Shown here: positions 12,997 through 25,547 of the stretch, in pieces
How the letters are laid out: the number at the start of each line of letters is the position of its first letter
Numbering within the stretch: the stretch's first letter is position 1
Assembly (NCBI GenBank): GCA_032718865.1
Contig: JALUTQ010000039.1
Coordinates: 1,674,001-1,738,000 of the forward strand
Direction: 5' to 3'
Length of the DNA stretch: 64,000 bases
From: Tilletia caries
Taxonomy: Eukaryota > Basidiomycota > Exobasidiomycetes > Tilletiales > Tilletiaceae
Notes under the pieces: generated by a model
Database searches by the model: none
Told to the model about the DNA's origin: nothing
What the model saw: the letters and a program-made list of their open reading frames with translations, nothing else
Position numbers and translations under genes: made by a program

Positions 12997-15779
12997 TCAG
13001 CCGGCCCAGCCTCCTGGTATACGTGCCGCATTTCCGTTATCATCCTCATCCTCATCATCGTCCTCCGACCCCTCCCACTCCTCTCCGTCTTCCTCTTCGT
13101 CGGGCACAGCGTCGCCTGCGTCGCGACCGGTTCCTGCCAGCTCCAACAACTGATTCAACAAGTTTCCGAACCGGTGGATGACGCCCTGCTGACGAGAAGG
13201 CACGCAGGACATCAGCTGGACTCTGTTAGAGAAACGAAACCTCTTTGAGGGCGGCATCAGACTCACCGTTCCGCCCCGGGCCGCGTTTGCGTCGATATTC
13301 CGCAACTGCGGCTGTAGCTCTTCCATCTCCCGCATTATATTCCTCAACTCTTCGGGATGGTCCGCATGCGCAGCCATCATTGCCTCATACACCCGTTCGC
13401 CATGAGCTCCAGCTCCTTCAGGAAGGCCTTCCGACGCAGGCCCTCCCATTCCGCGCTGACCACTTCTGTACAGCGGAGCAAAGTAATCGTGGTTCCCACG
13501 CTGTCCGTCCGCGCCAATCGGAGGCAAGGGGTCACACGCATCTGACGATTCCGCTGTAATGTCTGGAGGAAGGAATCCCAAGAATGTCTGGCGAAGGTTG
13601 TCGGGAAGGTCTGAAGCGTAGATGTGACGATAAACCGAGTCTCGCGTCTCGTTGTCTGCCGATGCAGCCGCACGCTTCTTGAAGCCGTCCGTGTCCTTCA
13701 GCTTCTGATAGACCGATTCAACTGTCCGAACCAGCCAGCTAGACATGGCCGGATCCTTCCAGAGAGACTCGGAACGGTGAGTGTAAATGGCGGCGAGGAG
13801 ATGCGGAAGAGGATCATAGTTGTCCGAGTGCCGCTTCCAAGTAATAAAGTAAGGATGTTGCAAGATCGGCGAAGGTACTGTCGCGCCAATTTTCTCGGCA
13901 AGAGGCTGGACGACTTCCGGATGTCGAGCAATGGCTTCTCTCAAGGCTGCATCACTCTTGGAGTGATCCTAAGCAAACCCATTATATACCGTCAGCACTC
14001 CCAAATGGAATCTTCAAGGTAGAAGGATCATGCCACTCACGCTCGCTTTCGACCGTTCCTCCAGCGATCGCAGAGCCAGGGCCCGGCCATACGCCAGCCC
14101 GACGCACCAGTCAAGAGCGCCTCTTTGCTGACCTGCTTTTCTCGTCGCTTCATCCAAAGCCGATGAGCCAGGCGTGCACCTCCGCCCGACATCTAGATCC
14201 ACCTTGATTCTCGCCGCGTCCAACTTCTCGAAAGTATCCAGGAACCATTCTTCCTCCCCGGATTTGATGGCCAAGAAGTCCATGCACAGCAGCATGGCGT
14301 GGGGATCCAGCAAGTCGAGACCCAAAATGAGCTTTGTCCATTCGAGCGCTGTCCGCCATGTCCCTCTCCGTCCGAGAAAGCCAACTTGACGGTGAGCGGC
14401 GAGGAAAAAGGCGCGAGTCTCCTTCCGCGAGAAGTCTAGCTGTGGAGGCCCGTTTGAGGACATGAGAGACGCGACGAACGGAGGTAGTGCAGCGCGCTCG
14501 AAAGCCCACAGAGCGCGGGCATTCCAGTCGCTCGCTTGGCCCAGATCGCCTTGGTGCCGGGAAACATCGCTGAGTTGCAGCAATGTGTCTGAAAGGAAAA
14601 CAGTGTCAGCGCGCATAGGCCTGAGGAAGGTAGAAATCTTTGAACGTACCAATGTGCCAAGGATGCGCGTAGAAAACTCCGTACAGCTGGTTCGCGTCTG
14701 AATAAGACGGTGTACAAAATTCAGCGGGTGCCAAACATCAAATTCTTGCTCAGAAAGACTATATACTCACCATGCGAGTGAACCGCCTCCAAGAATCGGA
14801 TCTGGGTCTCCAGGTACGACCGCGAGTGTACCCAAGTGTAGCACTTCCCCCGCCCAGGCACATTCACCTCCTCCATATGCATCCCGCTCTTCGTCAGTGT
14901 GACAGGCGGCCACTCGCCCTTCGGCTGTACCAAGAAGCTCCGGATCTTGAGATTCGGATTGCGCGCTTGCATCCTGGCTCGGGCCGTGTTGCTATTCCCA
15001 CTCGCATTGGCGCGCACCTCGGCTTCGAATGCTCGAATGGCTGCGGAGCCGAATTGCTTGCGCAGCTCGATTTGAGGGTCGAGGGAAGTAGCTGCGACAG
15101 AGAGCGTGCTTCGGGCTTGGAGCGCTGTGGCAGAGGCAGTACCGATCGGGGCGGAGCTCGAGGAACCACCTGCAGCGGCAGAGGCGTCTGATACCTGAGC
15201 CTGGGAAGCAAGCAAGGCATCGAGCTCCTCCAATGACATATCGTCCACGCCCTTGTTGTTCGCTAAGGCCGAGGGCCTGCCCGTCGTCCCTGCACCGCCC
15301 TTCTTCTTTTTGGCCGCCGCTCGTGTGCTGGCGGACCGTGGCGAGTCGACTCCGGTGTCCAGGGGTGTGGACTCGCCTCCGTGCTCGGCCTCGTCCGCTG
15401 CAACAGCTGCCGCCTTTTTCTTCTTCTTCGGCTTCTTCTTCTTCTTTGCCCTCATTGAGGCCTCTGCCGCCTCAGCATCGGAGGGCGCGTCCTCTTCTTC
15501 CTCTTCCTCCGCGTCTTCACCTCCCAGCTGCCAAGGTCAAGTCTGTCAGCGCAAGCCTGCTATTGAGAGCGCTCATGATAGACAACTCACTGCTGCAAAC
15601 ATACTGGTGGCGCCTTGAGTTTTCTTCGCTGGCGCTGGCGCTTCCACTTCATCGTCTTCGTCGTGCTCGTCCGTCTTGCCAGCCTGCCCTCCCAAACCAG
15701 GGCTGCTTTCGTCCAGCTGCGCGCCGAGTTCCGCCAGCTCCTGCTGGGCTCTCAGCTGCCGTTTGTTAAGCCTGCTCAT
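12997..15779 (-). CDS. RQC1: Ribosome quality control subunit RQC1 (TCF25 family)
   Basis: Member of the Rqc1/TCF25 family, which works with Ltn1 and Rqc2 on stalled 60S subunits. Start ATG at 15779 (MSRLNKRQLRAQQEL). The N-terminus has acidic and poly-Lys segments (KKKKKPKKKKK) typical of the family. The conserved core follows: YTWVHSRSYLETQIRFLEA, DANQLYGVFYAHPWHIDTLL, RRGTWRTALEWTKLILGLD, DPHAMLLCMDFLAIKSGEEE and SPILQHPYFITWKRHSDNYD. The C-terminus is very acidic (DEEEDGEEWEGSEDDDEDED) and ends PGGWAG. At least four introns are needed, near 15,590-15,530, 14,770-14,700, 14,650-14,590 and 14,040-13,970. The gene ends tail-to-tail with the NDK gene, 42 bp apart. Confidence 0.88.
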
Positions 15780-15959
15780 TGTATGACTGTTTGCTGATGC
15801 GCTGATGGAAGCGATGGTGGACGTCCTCCCCGATGAGATTTTGGAACTTGCGTTCTCGCGTCATCGTGCCCTCCCACTGACTTCACCCTTTTGGATTTCG
15901 AAGCAGCATGAGGCATGAGGTCCAAGAGAGAATGCATTGAACAAGGGAACAGAATAGGT

Positions 15960-18787
15960 CTACAGTAGCTGCGAGAGCGTGATCTTCTTCCGCACCGCGT
16001 TGGAGAATCCCTCGTGATAGCGGAAGAAGACCTTGAGCTTCTTCGTCGGTGGCTCCTCTGATGAGTCGTCGCCGGCAGGAGTCGCCGATGTCGCCTTGCC
16101 TAGGTCGCTGTCGTCGAATGGAAGCATCGCCGTCCGTGCCAATGAGGCCGCCGAAGCAGGAATCTCCAGCCCCTTGCCTTTGGCCTTTCCCTTCGAGCCC
16201 TTCGTCGAAAGGGCGTTGTTGGCGATGATCCGTCCGAAGAAATCCACCGCAGCCTTCTCACCCACCTGACTCTTCAGTACGACTGCACCCTCCTTCGAGC
16301 CAGAAGCGGGCCCTGATTGTCCAGCTGGCAGATATTGAGCCAAGACCTTCTGTGCGCCTGCCGATCGTCCATCCCTCGGTCCATCCTCCGACAGATACCC
16401 GGCTCGCCGACGCCTGACCTCTATGTCCATTTCCTTGACCACAATCTGCCGAACCGCAAATCGACTCCCAGCAACATCTTTCGATCGTCGTCCGTCGTAT
16501 TGCACAAATGCGTCGAGCGGGGGTTCCAATCGCATCACGAGTGAGCCGTCCTCCATCCGGTCTTGCACGAAGCGCAGGTTGAGGTGAAGCATGATGTTTA
16601 CCAGAGATGTCATCGTGCGACGTTCTTCTGTTCGGACGAGCTGGCTGTTGACCTGTGAACGATAGAAACTGGGCTCAGACTTGTTGACTGGCTGAATTTC
16701 CCGTACTAATCACACACTCACTGGTCGCAAGTCTGGGTTCAGCATTCTCATCAGGCTGGGACCCAGCTCAGTCACCACGGCCGGCACATGGAACTGCGTC
16801 CGCAAAGTCGGTGGTAGGCTCGTATGCAGCGCCGTTGTAATCTCCGAGAACGCGGTCCGCTTGACGAAGTGCTGCAGAGAGACACCACATCACATCGGTC
16901 AGGCTTTGAACCCGTTGGCCTACGCACAGAGCAAGAGTCACTCACCTCGTAGTCCGCCCGGGGATACTCTGGCATTGTGTTTTTCGTGTTGGCAAACAGG
17001 TTGTGCCACGGCACAAACGTCCACGGCAAGAACCCGAGCAAGTCGAAAGTTCCAGCGCCCGTTTTCCATACGCTATCCTGAACGCAGCCCGCAAAATACA
17101 GCCACTCGTGCGCCTCCTTGAAGCGGGCCCATCCATCGTCGACAAGGGCAAGCTTGGGATAGTGTTCGAAGCAGCCGAGGGCGACTTTGTCGAAGTCACC
17201 GCAGAGGGACGCTTCTCGGACGATCTTGTCACTCGTGCGGCGTGCGTCTCGAGGCTCTAGACTGCGTGCCCGCTCGCGGGACGAAGGCGCGTGGAAGATG
17301 AGATCCCACACGCGGTGTACGTTGGCACCGCCATCCTTCAGCCCTAATGCAGAAGCAGCTCCATTGATATCTGCTTCCGTGATGGTCGATGATCGAGTCT
17401 TGAGGAATTGCAGTGCATTGACGCATGCCCGCACGTCTCCTTGAGCCAAGTCGACCAGCGTGGAAAGGGAACGCGTATCTGCGCGCATGTTCTCCAGTTC
17501 ACAGACTTCCTTGAGCCGCTTGACCAATGTTTGTGTGGGAACACGATTGTAGCGAAGGAGCTTTGCCATAGGTCGGAGGCCTCGCAGAGCCGGTGCAAAC
17601 CTGTCATAAGGTAAATACAGCTCAGTGAGTTTGAAGGTACGATCAGTGGCTAGCCGTCAGGGTGCGACTCACGCATCGTTGCATACGCAGATGATTGGCC
17701 GAAGAAGCGGCTTGCTGATGGTTTTCTTGTCCCTGCCCTTGCCTTTGGACCCTCTTCCGCCTTCAATCAGCTTGATTAGCGCTCGGACAAATCCGCCTTC
17801 ACCACCACCTTCAGCGCCAGCCCCTGTCCCCGTCCCTACACCACCGCCGGTTCCGCCCCCGGTCGCGCCGTCGATCTCGTCGATCAAGACCAAAGTGGGC
17901 CGTTTCGGGTTCTTGAGACTGGCGCTCTGCAAGGCCATCTTGACGATGTTTTCCACAGCACCTGCGTTTCGGGCGTCACTGGCGTTTAGCTCAAAGACAC
18001 CATAGCCAGCCTGAGCGGCGATGATGTTGACAAGCGTCGTTTTGCCCAAGCCAGGAGGGCCTGAGATGAGGAGGACGCGCTCTTGCGGCCGTCCCCATGG
18101 GTCTTCCCAGGGCGGCTTGCCCCCGTCAGCACCGCCAACGGCTCCATTCAAGCCGCCAGCTGGACCGTCGCTCCGAGCCCTCTTCTTTGGCTTCCGCTTG
18201 AACACGCACTGGTCCCACTGCTTCAACCAGCCCATCGCTTCGCGGTGTAGACGGTCGTCGCCGAGGAGCTCTGTGAAATGCTGGGGCCGATGCTTGTCAA
18301 CCCAGAGCTCGGAGCCTGCAGGATCTCTCTTGGAAGGGAGGAAGACTGCCTCGGCGGTCTGTTCTGGCCGATTCTTTTTTGTCTTGAGCTTCATACGGAC
18401 GGAGGTGGCCAAGGCGGTAAGAGCTGAGAGAGAAGATTCTGGCTGGTCGATGGGCAGGTATCTTTGCACAATACTTGTGGACGCGAGATTTTCGATGGGT
18501 CGCGCACGAACGGAGGTTGCCAAGGCAGTAAGGGCTGCGATGGGAGAATCTGGCTTGCTGATGGGCAGGGATCGTGGTCCGAGCACAGGCTCCTCTGCTT
18601 CGGGGGCTTCGGGAGCTTCGGGAGCTTGGTCAGCGTCTGCCTGTAGTTCGTCCTCGTCCTCGTCCTCGTCCACGAGCTCGTCCTCCTCTTCGTCTCCGAA
18701 GTCGAAGATGCCGTTGGAGCGCAGCTCGATGCGAGGCGCTGGAGCGTCCAGCTCTGTCGCGGTCATTGTCGCAGTCTTTGTGGACAT
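15960..18787 (-). CDS. CTF18: Chromosome transmission fidelity protein 18 (alternative RFC large subunit)
   Basis: Large subunit of the Ctf18-RFC clamp loader, acting at replication forks and in sister-chromatid cohesion. Start MSTKTATMTATELD at 18787. Acidic N-terminus, then WVDKHRPQHFTELLGDDRLH (RFC box II). Next come Walker A LISGPPGLGKTTLVNI, FELNASDARNAGAVE, Walker B LVLIDEIDGATGG and RPIICVCNDA. The sensor/lid region ACVNALQFLKTRS follows, and a C-terminal collar. The C-terminus KLKVFFRYHEGFSNAVRKKI is diagnostic for CTF18. A Gly-rich insertion (about 25 residues) sits right after Walker B. Introns at about 17,675-17,598, 16,945-16,872 and 16,723-16,653. It is 180 bp upstream of RQC1 on the same strand. 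Confidence 0.92.
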
Positions 18788-19144
18788 TGCTGGGTCGCGC
18801 ACCTGAACTTTGCTATGCGCGCGGGCTGATAACGCGTCGGTGGACACTTTTTCCTTAATGGTCGTGGTGGTTTACTCACTGGTGTTGGTTGCCATATACG
18901 ACTGACTGTCTGTCTGCGTTACTTGACTTGGACCTGCTGCGAATAATGTGAGTCTCCTCTCGCCCCGGGGGGGATGGGATGAAGCGGTGCCCGCCCGAAG
19001 GATGGCGCGGGCCCGAAGCGTGCGCTGACAGCATTCTGTATTTAAGTCTGACCCTCTGACATCTTCTGGCCCAACAGCAGAATACCTTAGCCTCCCCTAC
19101 TGCCCTCGCTCTCGCCCTCTCTTAACTTTTTCCGCTTCTACGAT
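18788..19144. promoter_or_regulatory. Divergent promoter CTF18 / SPS19
   Basis: 357 bp between divergent start codons. Contains a GGGGGGG run near 18,968 and a C/T-rich leader before the SPS19 ATG. Confidence 0.5.
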
Positions 19145-20690
19145 ATGGCCGATCCCGTCATTCTCTCCGCCGTTCCCTCCACCGATATCTTCAAGGTGAG
19201 TGCAGTCGAAAAAGCGCGATCTTGGCCCCAGCTTCCATCTTCGGCACGCGTCGCATTGACAACTGGATTGCTGCTGTTCTTCGTCAGGATGACATCTTCA
19301 AGGGCAAGGTCGTCTTCTGCACCGGTGGTGGCTCCGGTATATGTACGTACTCGGTTGAACGTCCAATATGGGCGGCAAGCTGCTTACACGAAGCTCCTTT
19401 GCCCATGACTTTCGGATCGTAAGGCTACACGGTCGTCGAGAGTTTGATGAGGCACGGAGCCGATGCCGCCATCGTAGGCCGTAAAGCAGACCGACTCCAA
19501 GCCTCCGCCAAGGAGCTCGAAAAGACGGTCCCGGGGCGCAAGTGCATTGCTACGCCCGGCGACGTCCGCAAGTTCGATGACTTGGTCGCAGCTGTGAAAC
19601 AGGTACGAGCTCTTGCGCGCGTGCACACGCGGCATGTTCCCTCCTTGGGCTCATCGGCCACGCACATACAAAGGCCATGGAGCTGATGCGCCTTTTCCAT
19701 TCTCTCCCAAATGACAGACCGTCGAGGCGTTTGGTCGGATCGACTTCGTGATCGCTGGCGCGGCGGGGAACTTTATGGCACCTATTGAAGGTGTCTCCTC
19801 CAACGGGTAAGCATCCTCAGTCCCGCGCTGTTATCATGACCTTCCTCCCGAAGTTGAATACTTAATCCACGCGAATTTTTTGACCCGTTCCCCTCCCAGC
19901 TTCCGGACCGTGCAAGAAATCGACCTGGTCGGAACCTACAACACCATCAAGGCGACTTTGGACGAGCTCAAGAAGTCACAGTGAGCAGAGTCTTGTCATC
20001 TTCTCTGATTTCGCGCGATGTATTTGTAGTGGACGATTCCTGACCCACAATAATCTCTGTTCTCAAGTGGCTCGTACATTCACATCTCCGCCACTCTGCA
20101 CTACTACGGACTGGCCTGGCAGGCACCCGCCTCGGCGGCAAAGGCCGGTGTTGACGCGCTCTCGGCAACCGCAGCCATTGGTAAGCCTTTGTACTCCAGC
20201 CGGGTAAATCTCCTCAACCTCCCCACACTGAACGATGAACTTCCTATGCTACAACCCATCTCCCTTCGCAGAGTTTGGACCGTGGGGCATCCGCTCGAAC
20301 ACGATCGCACCCGGGCCCGCGCGCGGAACGGAGGGACTGGAGCGTCTGACACCCAAGGGCGCCGAGGATATGATTGCAACCAAGATCCCCATGCAGCGCG
20401 TCGCTGAGAAGGATGACATTGCCAATGCTGCCGTCTTCCTCTTCTCGCCCGCGGCATCGTACATCACTGGCACTAAGGTGGTGAGTCAGAACCCTGCCCA
20501 TGCGTCTGTTGTGAAACCCGGACAACACCTTGAGCTGCATCTGAATTCTTTGTGGTCTGCTGGGATTTCCTTTCTTCTTCAGGTTGTCGACGGTGGAGCA
20601 TGGCAGACCGCAGGTGCCTGGCTGCCGTACCCGGACTCGACCCTCGACGCCAAATCACTGCGCGAAGTCATTGTCGGATCCAAGCTCTGA
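19145..20690 (+). CDS. SPS19: Peroxisomal 2,4-dienoyl-CoA reductase (short-chain dehydrogenase)
   Basis: NADPH-dependent reductase needed for beta-oxidation of unsaturated fatty acids. Nine exons can be threaded: 19145-19195, 19288-19342, 19424-19602, 19718-19806, 19900-19980, 20068-20180, 20272-20480 and 20583-20690, all with GT/AG introns and intact frame. Motifs: nucleotide-binding [40 protein letters not shown] (NAAG-like), [20 protein letters not shown] with the reductase-type active site, [20 protein letters not shown], and VVDGGAW. The protein ends VGSKL, a canonical PTS1 peroxisomal signal. Length about 300 residues is normal. Intron density is high for this genome block. Confidence 0.93.
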
Positions 20691-20844
20691 TGTCTATGTT
20701 CATGGGCTGTATGTACCGTACTTAGTACATGTTTTTTGATGATGATGATGACAGAAGTAGGACGTCGCACGCTTGAACGGTCAAGAGTCGCGACGCTCAG
20801 TGCTCAGCAGGGCCGAGCATGTCTGAGCTGAACAAGCGAGTGAC

Positions 20845-21105
20845 TGTGCTAGTATGGACTGGGCTCACTGCCATTATCCTCACCGTTCTTTCTCCATTTC
20901 TTATCATATCTAATCTCCCTTACTTTCTCTCTCTACTTTCTCTCACCACTCGCTTCTCTCTCGGCCGAGAGCTCTTCCTCCACATTTCTCACGCTTCTCG
21001 CTCGATCACTTCTTCTCTCTTGCACTCCTCACTTGTACTTAGCTTCCCTCAGTCATCACTCATTGAACACAGCTTCCTCTTACTCGCAAGTGCCACACTT
21101 GTACA
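20845..21105. repeat. Left LTR (261 bp)
   Basis: Direct repeat identical to 22723-22983 as far as I can read. Pyrimidine-rich, starts TGTGCTAG, ends TTGTACA. Confidence 0.95.
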
Positions 21106-22722
21106 TGGTGATGAGAGTGTTTCTCTCTCGCTGAGCGACAGACGCAGGCGAGAGGCCCACGCCAGCGCTCAGCGGTCCCAGCACCGCCATCGGCTCCCAG
21201 CAGCTCTCCGGTTCCAACACCACACCGACGGCTCTAACGCCTACGTCCTGGGCTCTTCAGTCTTCACTCCCAGTCGAGAACCCAACTTTGGCTCCCAGCA
21301 GCTACTTCAGTTACGCCATGACCGCCCCCAAGGGCGAAAGCAAGCCAGGCTCGGCCCAGTCCTATGCTCTATTCACCTCGGCCGCCACGGTTCAAGACCC
21401 TCTCACCGCTGCTCCCAACAGCTTCTCTCGTCCTCTCGGCTTCGCATAGCCTCCGACTCTTATGCCTTCACCTGCTTTCGGCTCCTAGCAGCTTTCCGCC
21501 GGCTCTTAGCAGCCTCTCTCTTCGGCTTTAACAGTCTTCATCCGGCTCTCGATGGCCATCAGCTCCATCCTACTCCTTCTTTGCTTCTCCTTTTCCCGAG
21601 TCCCGAGCGCCATCGACCACAGCATGTGTGCGCTGTCTCAGCCACTTCAACCTCTGGATCGTCACCGAGCGTTGAGGTTGAGCGATCCCTCCGCTTCGAT
21701 GCGCGCTGCAGACCCAGATCAGAGCCAGGATGCAGCAGCGAGCCTATTACAGAACAGAGCCGCAGCATTGGAGCCAGGAGGGAACCGAAACCGCGCAAGG
21801 CGAACGAGTCCGTCAACTTTAGCAAGGCAGCGGCAACATCGGTCCTGACATCGATACTTACTGCCAGCGATGCCCGCGCCATCAAAGTCGTGCCAAGCAA
21901 TGCCTCGACTACTTCCGGACGGATATCGGACATCCGGACGTCGGGACCCACTTCCCTTGCTCTGTTCTCGCTTGCTCCTCTTGTCCCATCCTCCTCTTTT
22001 CGCCGATGCCACCTCCTCCGTTGCCGACCCGGCGTCCAAGGTCACCCGCAAGGCAAATCCCTCCGAGAACGAGCGCAGCCTCGAACTCGTACGCCACTGA
22101 CCCAAGCGACAGCACCGACAAGGCAACATGCGGGAGCACCGGCAAGGCAAAGTGGCGCGCCGACCAGATCCGCAAGGACTACCGCGCTGGGTGCACAAGC
22201 AGATCTTCCACGACTACGCCGACCAAACGAAGAGAGGTCGCAGGTCAGCAGCAGCAGTGCCAGCCATCGCGGCCATCATCGTCAGGTTGCCAGGCTCACG
22301 TCGCAGGCCTTCTTCAGCCTGTCGACCCTGGACTTCGGTATTGACTCCGGTATCATTACTGGAAACTGACGCGCGCTTCCTCCGGCTTTCCCTTGCGCTG
22401 TTCTCTCCTGTGCTGCTTCCGTGCCGGAGGCAACTCTGCCACCCGTTACTTTTGTGCGCACGACTCACTTCCATCCCCACCTGCTGCCCCGGGAGAACCA
22501 CGCTGCCAATCCAACGCTCGTGTTCCAACACATGACGCAGACGGAGCCAGCCGGTCCAAACTCGGGAATGCGTCGTTCGGGAATGCGGTTCGACTCCGTC
22601 GTTCCTCTGGCTCTTCACCAACACGTTCCCCTGCGCCGTCCACATGGTCCCTGGCTCGTACTCGCTGCATCACATCAGTTCCTTTATGCCGACTCGGGAC
22701 AGTCGTCTTCAAAGGGTGGGCA

Positions 22723-22983
22723 TGTGCTAGTATGGACTGGGCTCACTGCCATTATCCTCACCGTTCTTTCTCCATTTCTTATCATATCTAATCTCCCTTA
22801 CTTTCTCTCTCTACTTTCTCTCACCACTCGCTTCTCTCTCGGCCGAGAGCTCTTCCTCCACATTTCTCACGCTTCTCGCTCGATCACTTCTTCTCTCTTG
22901 CACTCCTCACTTGTACTTAGCTTCCCTCAGTCATCACTCATTGAACACAGCTTCCTCTTACTCGCAAGTGCCACACTTGTACA
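22723..22983. repeat. Right LTR (261 bp)
   Basis: Second copy of the LTR, preceded by a purine tract and followed by the GTGAC target duplication, then a TGAC tandem repeat. Confidence 0.95.
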
Positions 22984-23200
22984 GTGACTGACTGACTGAC
23001 TGACGGTGGGCCCGGGCTGAGTTCGCCATCATACGACCATCGACCGTGTCCCTGAGCCAGCTGCCATCAGCTCGAGCTGTGCTTCGACCATCTCGAGATC
23101 TGACAGCCATACATAGATCCATACACACCCCCTCGAGCTCGCCACTCAGCGCTCGCCACTCAGCACTCAGCCATCCAGCCAGCCACCGCGGACGAGCCCA

Positions 23201-25089
23201 ATGGTCAACTTCACCTTCCCCCCGGACTCGCCCCTGCGCAGTCCCGACTTCTACCGCCTCCTCCTCCTCTCCCTCCTCATCCAGCACTCAATATGGCACA
23301 TCCTCGCAAACACCGTTCTCAAGGGAACACACAACCTCAAGAAACGCTCCTGGATCCTCACCACCCTCGCCGCTTTTGTCATGACAGCCAGCATCCCGTT
23401 CCTCAGAGATCTACTCCTGCCCCCGGACGTACTCGGCTCCGTCGCCAGCATCATCCTCCAATTCTCTAATATCACCAAGGCGAACATCCCAGCCAACGTG
23501 CGCGGTGTCCTCGTCGAGAAAGCAGTCGAAGCAGCACGCGCCAATGCCACCTGGCAATTCTTCAGTCTCGCCGAGATCCACCCGCGCACCTTCACCGTCA
23601 CACACCCGCTCTGCGCCTTCTTCATCGCCTACCTCCTCTCCGACCTCGCACTCGGCGCCATCTTCTACCCCTCCATGATGAACATGGCCTCCGGATGGGT
23701 CCATCACACCGCCTACATCTTCTTCTTCTCGTACTGGCTTCATCGCGGATGGGGTCATATTGCAGCCACTGCAGCCGTCTTTGAGCTGCCGACCTTGTGA
23801 GTCCGAGCAAAGCTCATTTTTGTCGTGGCGCGGCTCCTTGTAAGCTAAATCCGTCTTCCCTTCTTCATCAGTGTCATGGGCATCGCGTGTCTCTACCCGC
23901 CCTTGCGCTCCAATATGGGCTTCACCATCTCCTTCTTCATCACCCGCGTCGGCCTCCACTTCGGCATCCTCTACGCAACCTACACCAAGAAGGGTCGCAA
24001 CGCACCCGGCATCGACGGCAGTTGGGCTCCCTTCATCTGCGTGGCCGTCACCTACCCGATGCACCTCTTCTGGGGATACAAGTGCATCCTCAGTGTCCAG
24101 AAACGGATGCGCAAGCGCAGTCTCAGTCGCAAGGCCAAGCTCGAAGAAGGCACTCTTTCCGCACGCGACGCTCAGGATCTCACCGCAGCCTCAGAAAAGG
24201 CGAGGGCGAACCCGACGGAGCTCCTCTCCAAGCGTCGTCGCCCCAATTTCGCTCAGAATCTTCGTCTTCAGATCCCTGCCATTGCCGCCAACGCAGGTCG
24301 CTTCTTCAACGGTCTCGCCCCGCCGGACACCACCTCGGCCCTCAACACGCCCGCCATCACGCCCACGGGGGGCGCCGTGCCCGTGTACGCAAACTTTGGC
24401 TCAGCCGCGCCCGTCCTCGCGCTCCACAAGGCTGCCAGGGCCGCGGCTGACCGTCTGGGTCGGGGCCGTAAGCAGTCTACGTCTTCCCTTGCAGGTTCGC
24501 TCAGTGAGCTCGATACCGAGCCTGAGTCGGTCGGGTCCTCGTCCGCCCTGGAGCGTCGTCCCTCGTTGCAGAACAACTCCAAGCGGCACTCTACGGGTGG
24601 TAGCACAACTCCCTTTGGCACGGTCGCTGTCATCCCTCTGGACGCGGGGCCCGACGCACGCGATAAGACGCCCTTCCTTGCCATCCGATCCCAGGCCGAG
24701 ACCACGGACCGCGCCCGTAGACTGGTAGCCGATGCCGTGCGTAAAGCGTGGGCCCAGCGCGCGCCTGAGTCCTGGAAGCGGGAGTGGGACGAGGAGGAGA
24801 AGCGGGTGCGGAAGGGACGCGCCAAACGGGCTAAGCGGAGGGCTGAGGCTGTCAAGGCGAAGAAGGCGGCGAAGGAGGACCAGAACGGCAAGCGCGAGGC
24901 GAAGTCGGGCAATTCGAGGCCTAGTTCGGCGGGTGGGCGGCCGAGTCTGGATGTGACGCGTTTCCTCCCCCCCCCCCCTCGTCTCTCTCTCTTTCCTCAA
25001 CTTCATCAGCCGCGTCACCCTCACGCCCGGGGAGTGTAGGGCCGAACGATGCCATGCTGGATATTCTTGGGAAGGGCGTCATCGGGTAG
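23201..25089 (+). CDS. TLC-domain multi-pass membrane protein
   Basis: TRAM/LAG1/CLN8-domain protein, probably in the ER. Exon 1 (23201-23796) has several hydrophobic helices (LLLLSLLIQHSIWHIL, ILTTLAAFVMTASIPF, FFIAYLLSDLALGAIFY) and the TLC-type HH motif GWVHHTAYIFFFSYWL. Exon 2 (from 23872) continues with CLYPPLRSNMGFTISFFITR and WAPFICVAVTYPMHLFWGYK. A long basic, low-complexity cytoplasmic tail of about 250 residues follows. The direct frame stops at 25039. A small 3' intron ending at the CAG at about 25,010 would instead give a tail ending SVGPNDAMLDILGKGVIG and a stop at 25089, which looks more like a conserved C-terminus, so I extended the gene to there. Substrate unknown. Confidence 0.75.
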
Positions 25090-25547
25090 TCCCTTCGCGC
25101 TGCGCCGCTTGGTCTCCCTCTCTCCCTCTCTCTCTGGCGCCGGATGTATCCTCGATTTGTTACTATCCTGGATCCTTGGGGAATGCAGTCGCTGCAATTC
25201 AGCTTGCTTGCTTGCACGCTTGCTTGCTCTCCTCCCTTGCACCCTTGCAACTTGCAAGTCCCTTCGGTAAGTCGCGCTTCCCGAATCCGACCGAGATCCC
25301 CGAAGATCGAAGCCCGCTGATTGCATTGCCTCTGATCGGAACAGACGTCGATCTCTCTTTGGATACTACGAGTACGATCGTCTGCCGGTATATCTTTCTC
25401 CTCGCGGTGAGTGCTTGCCCTCTCCAGTTCTTCAACCTGCTCTCCCCATCTCATCCCCTTCTTTGCTTCGTCCTCCGGCCTCCCTTCTTAGAGACAGCGC
25501 CACCTTCTACCGCTTCTGCCCAATCCCAGGAGGTGTTGGAGAGGTGA
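25090..25547. other. Intergenic, possible leader of the Fanzor locus
   Basis: Contains a GCTTGCTTGCACGCTTGC repeat (25,203-25,222) and a candidate 5' leader with an intron-like stretch (donor GTGAGT at about 25,407, acceptor CCCAG at about 25,529). No recognisable coding sequence. Confidence 0.4.

Larger units (their letters stand above)
20845..22983. mobile_element. Non-autonomous LTR retroelement (TRIM/LARD-like), complete, with 5-bp TSD
   Basis: Two direct repeats of 261 bp (20845-21105 and 22723-22983) look identical base for base, begin TGTGCTAG and end CTTGTACA (TG...CA ends). The flanks carry a 5-bp target duplication GTGAC (20840-20844 and 22984-22988). A purine tract AAAGGGTGGG precedes the right LTR, as a polypurine tract should. 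Directly after the left LTR is TGGTGATGAGAGTG, a possible tRNA primer-binding site. The 1,617-bp interior has no reverse transcriptase, integrase or protease motif in any frame. A Cys/His-rich stretch (YCQRCPRHQSRAKQC) near 21,860 may be a gag remnant. A long open frame reading from 20819 into the left LTR has no recognisable domain. Confidence 0.93.

Noticed and set aside
18841..18893. Upstream ATG (MATNTS) as CTF18 start through an intron
   Set aside because: The only plausible splice puts CTF18 out of frame, so the ATG at 18787 was used.
20819..22369. Long open frame of about 516 residues
   Set aside because: It starts in host flank and runs through the left LTR into the retroelement interior; composition is Ser/Arg/Pro shadow and no domain is visible.
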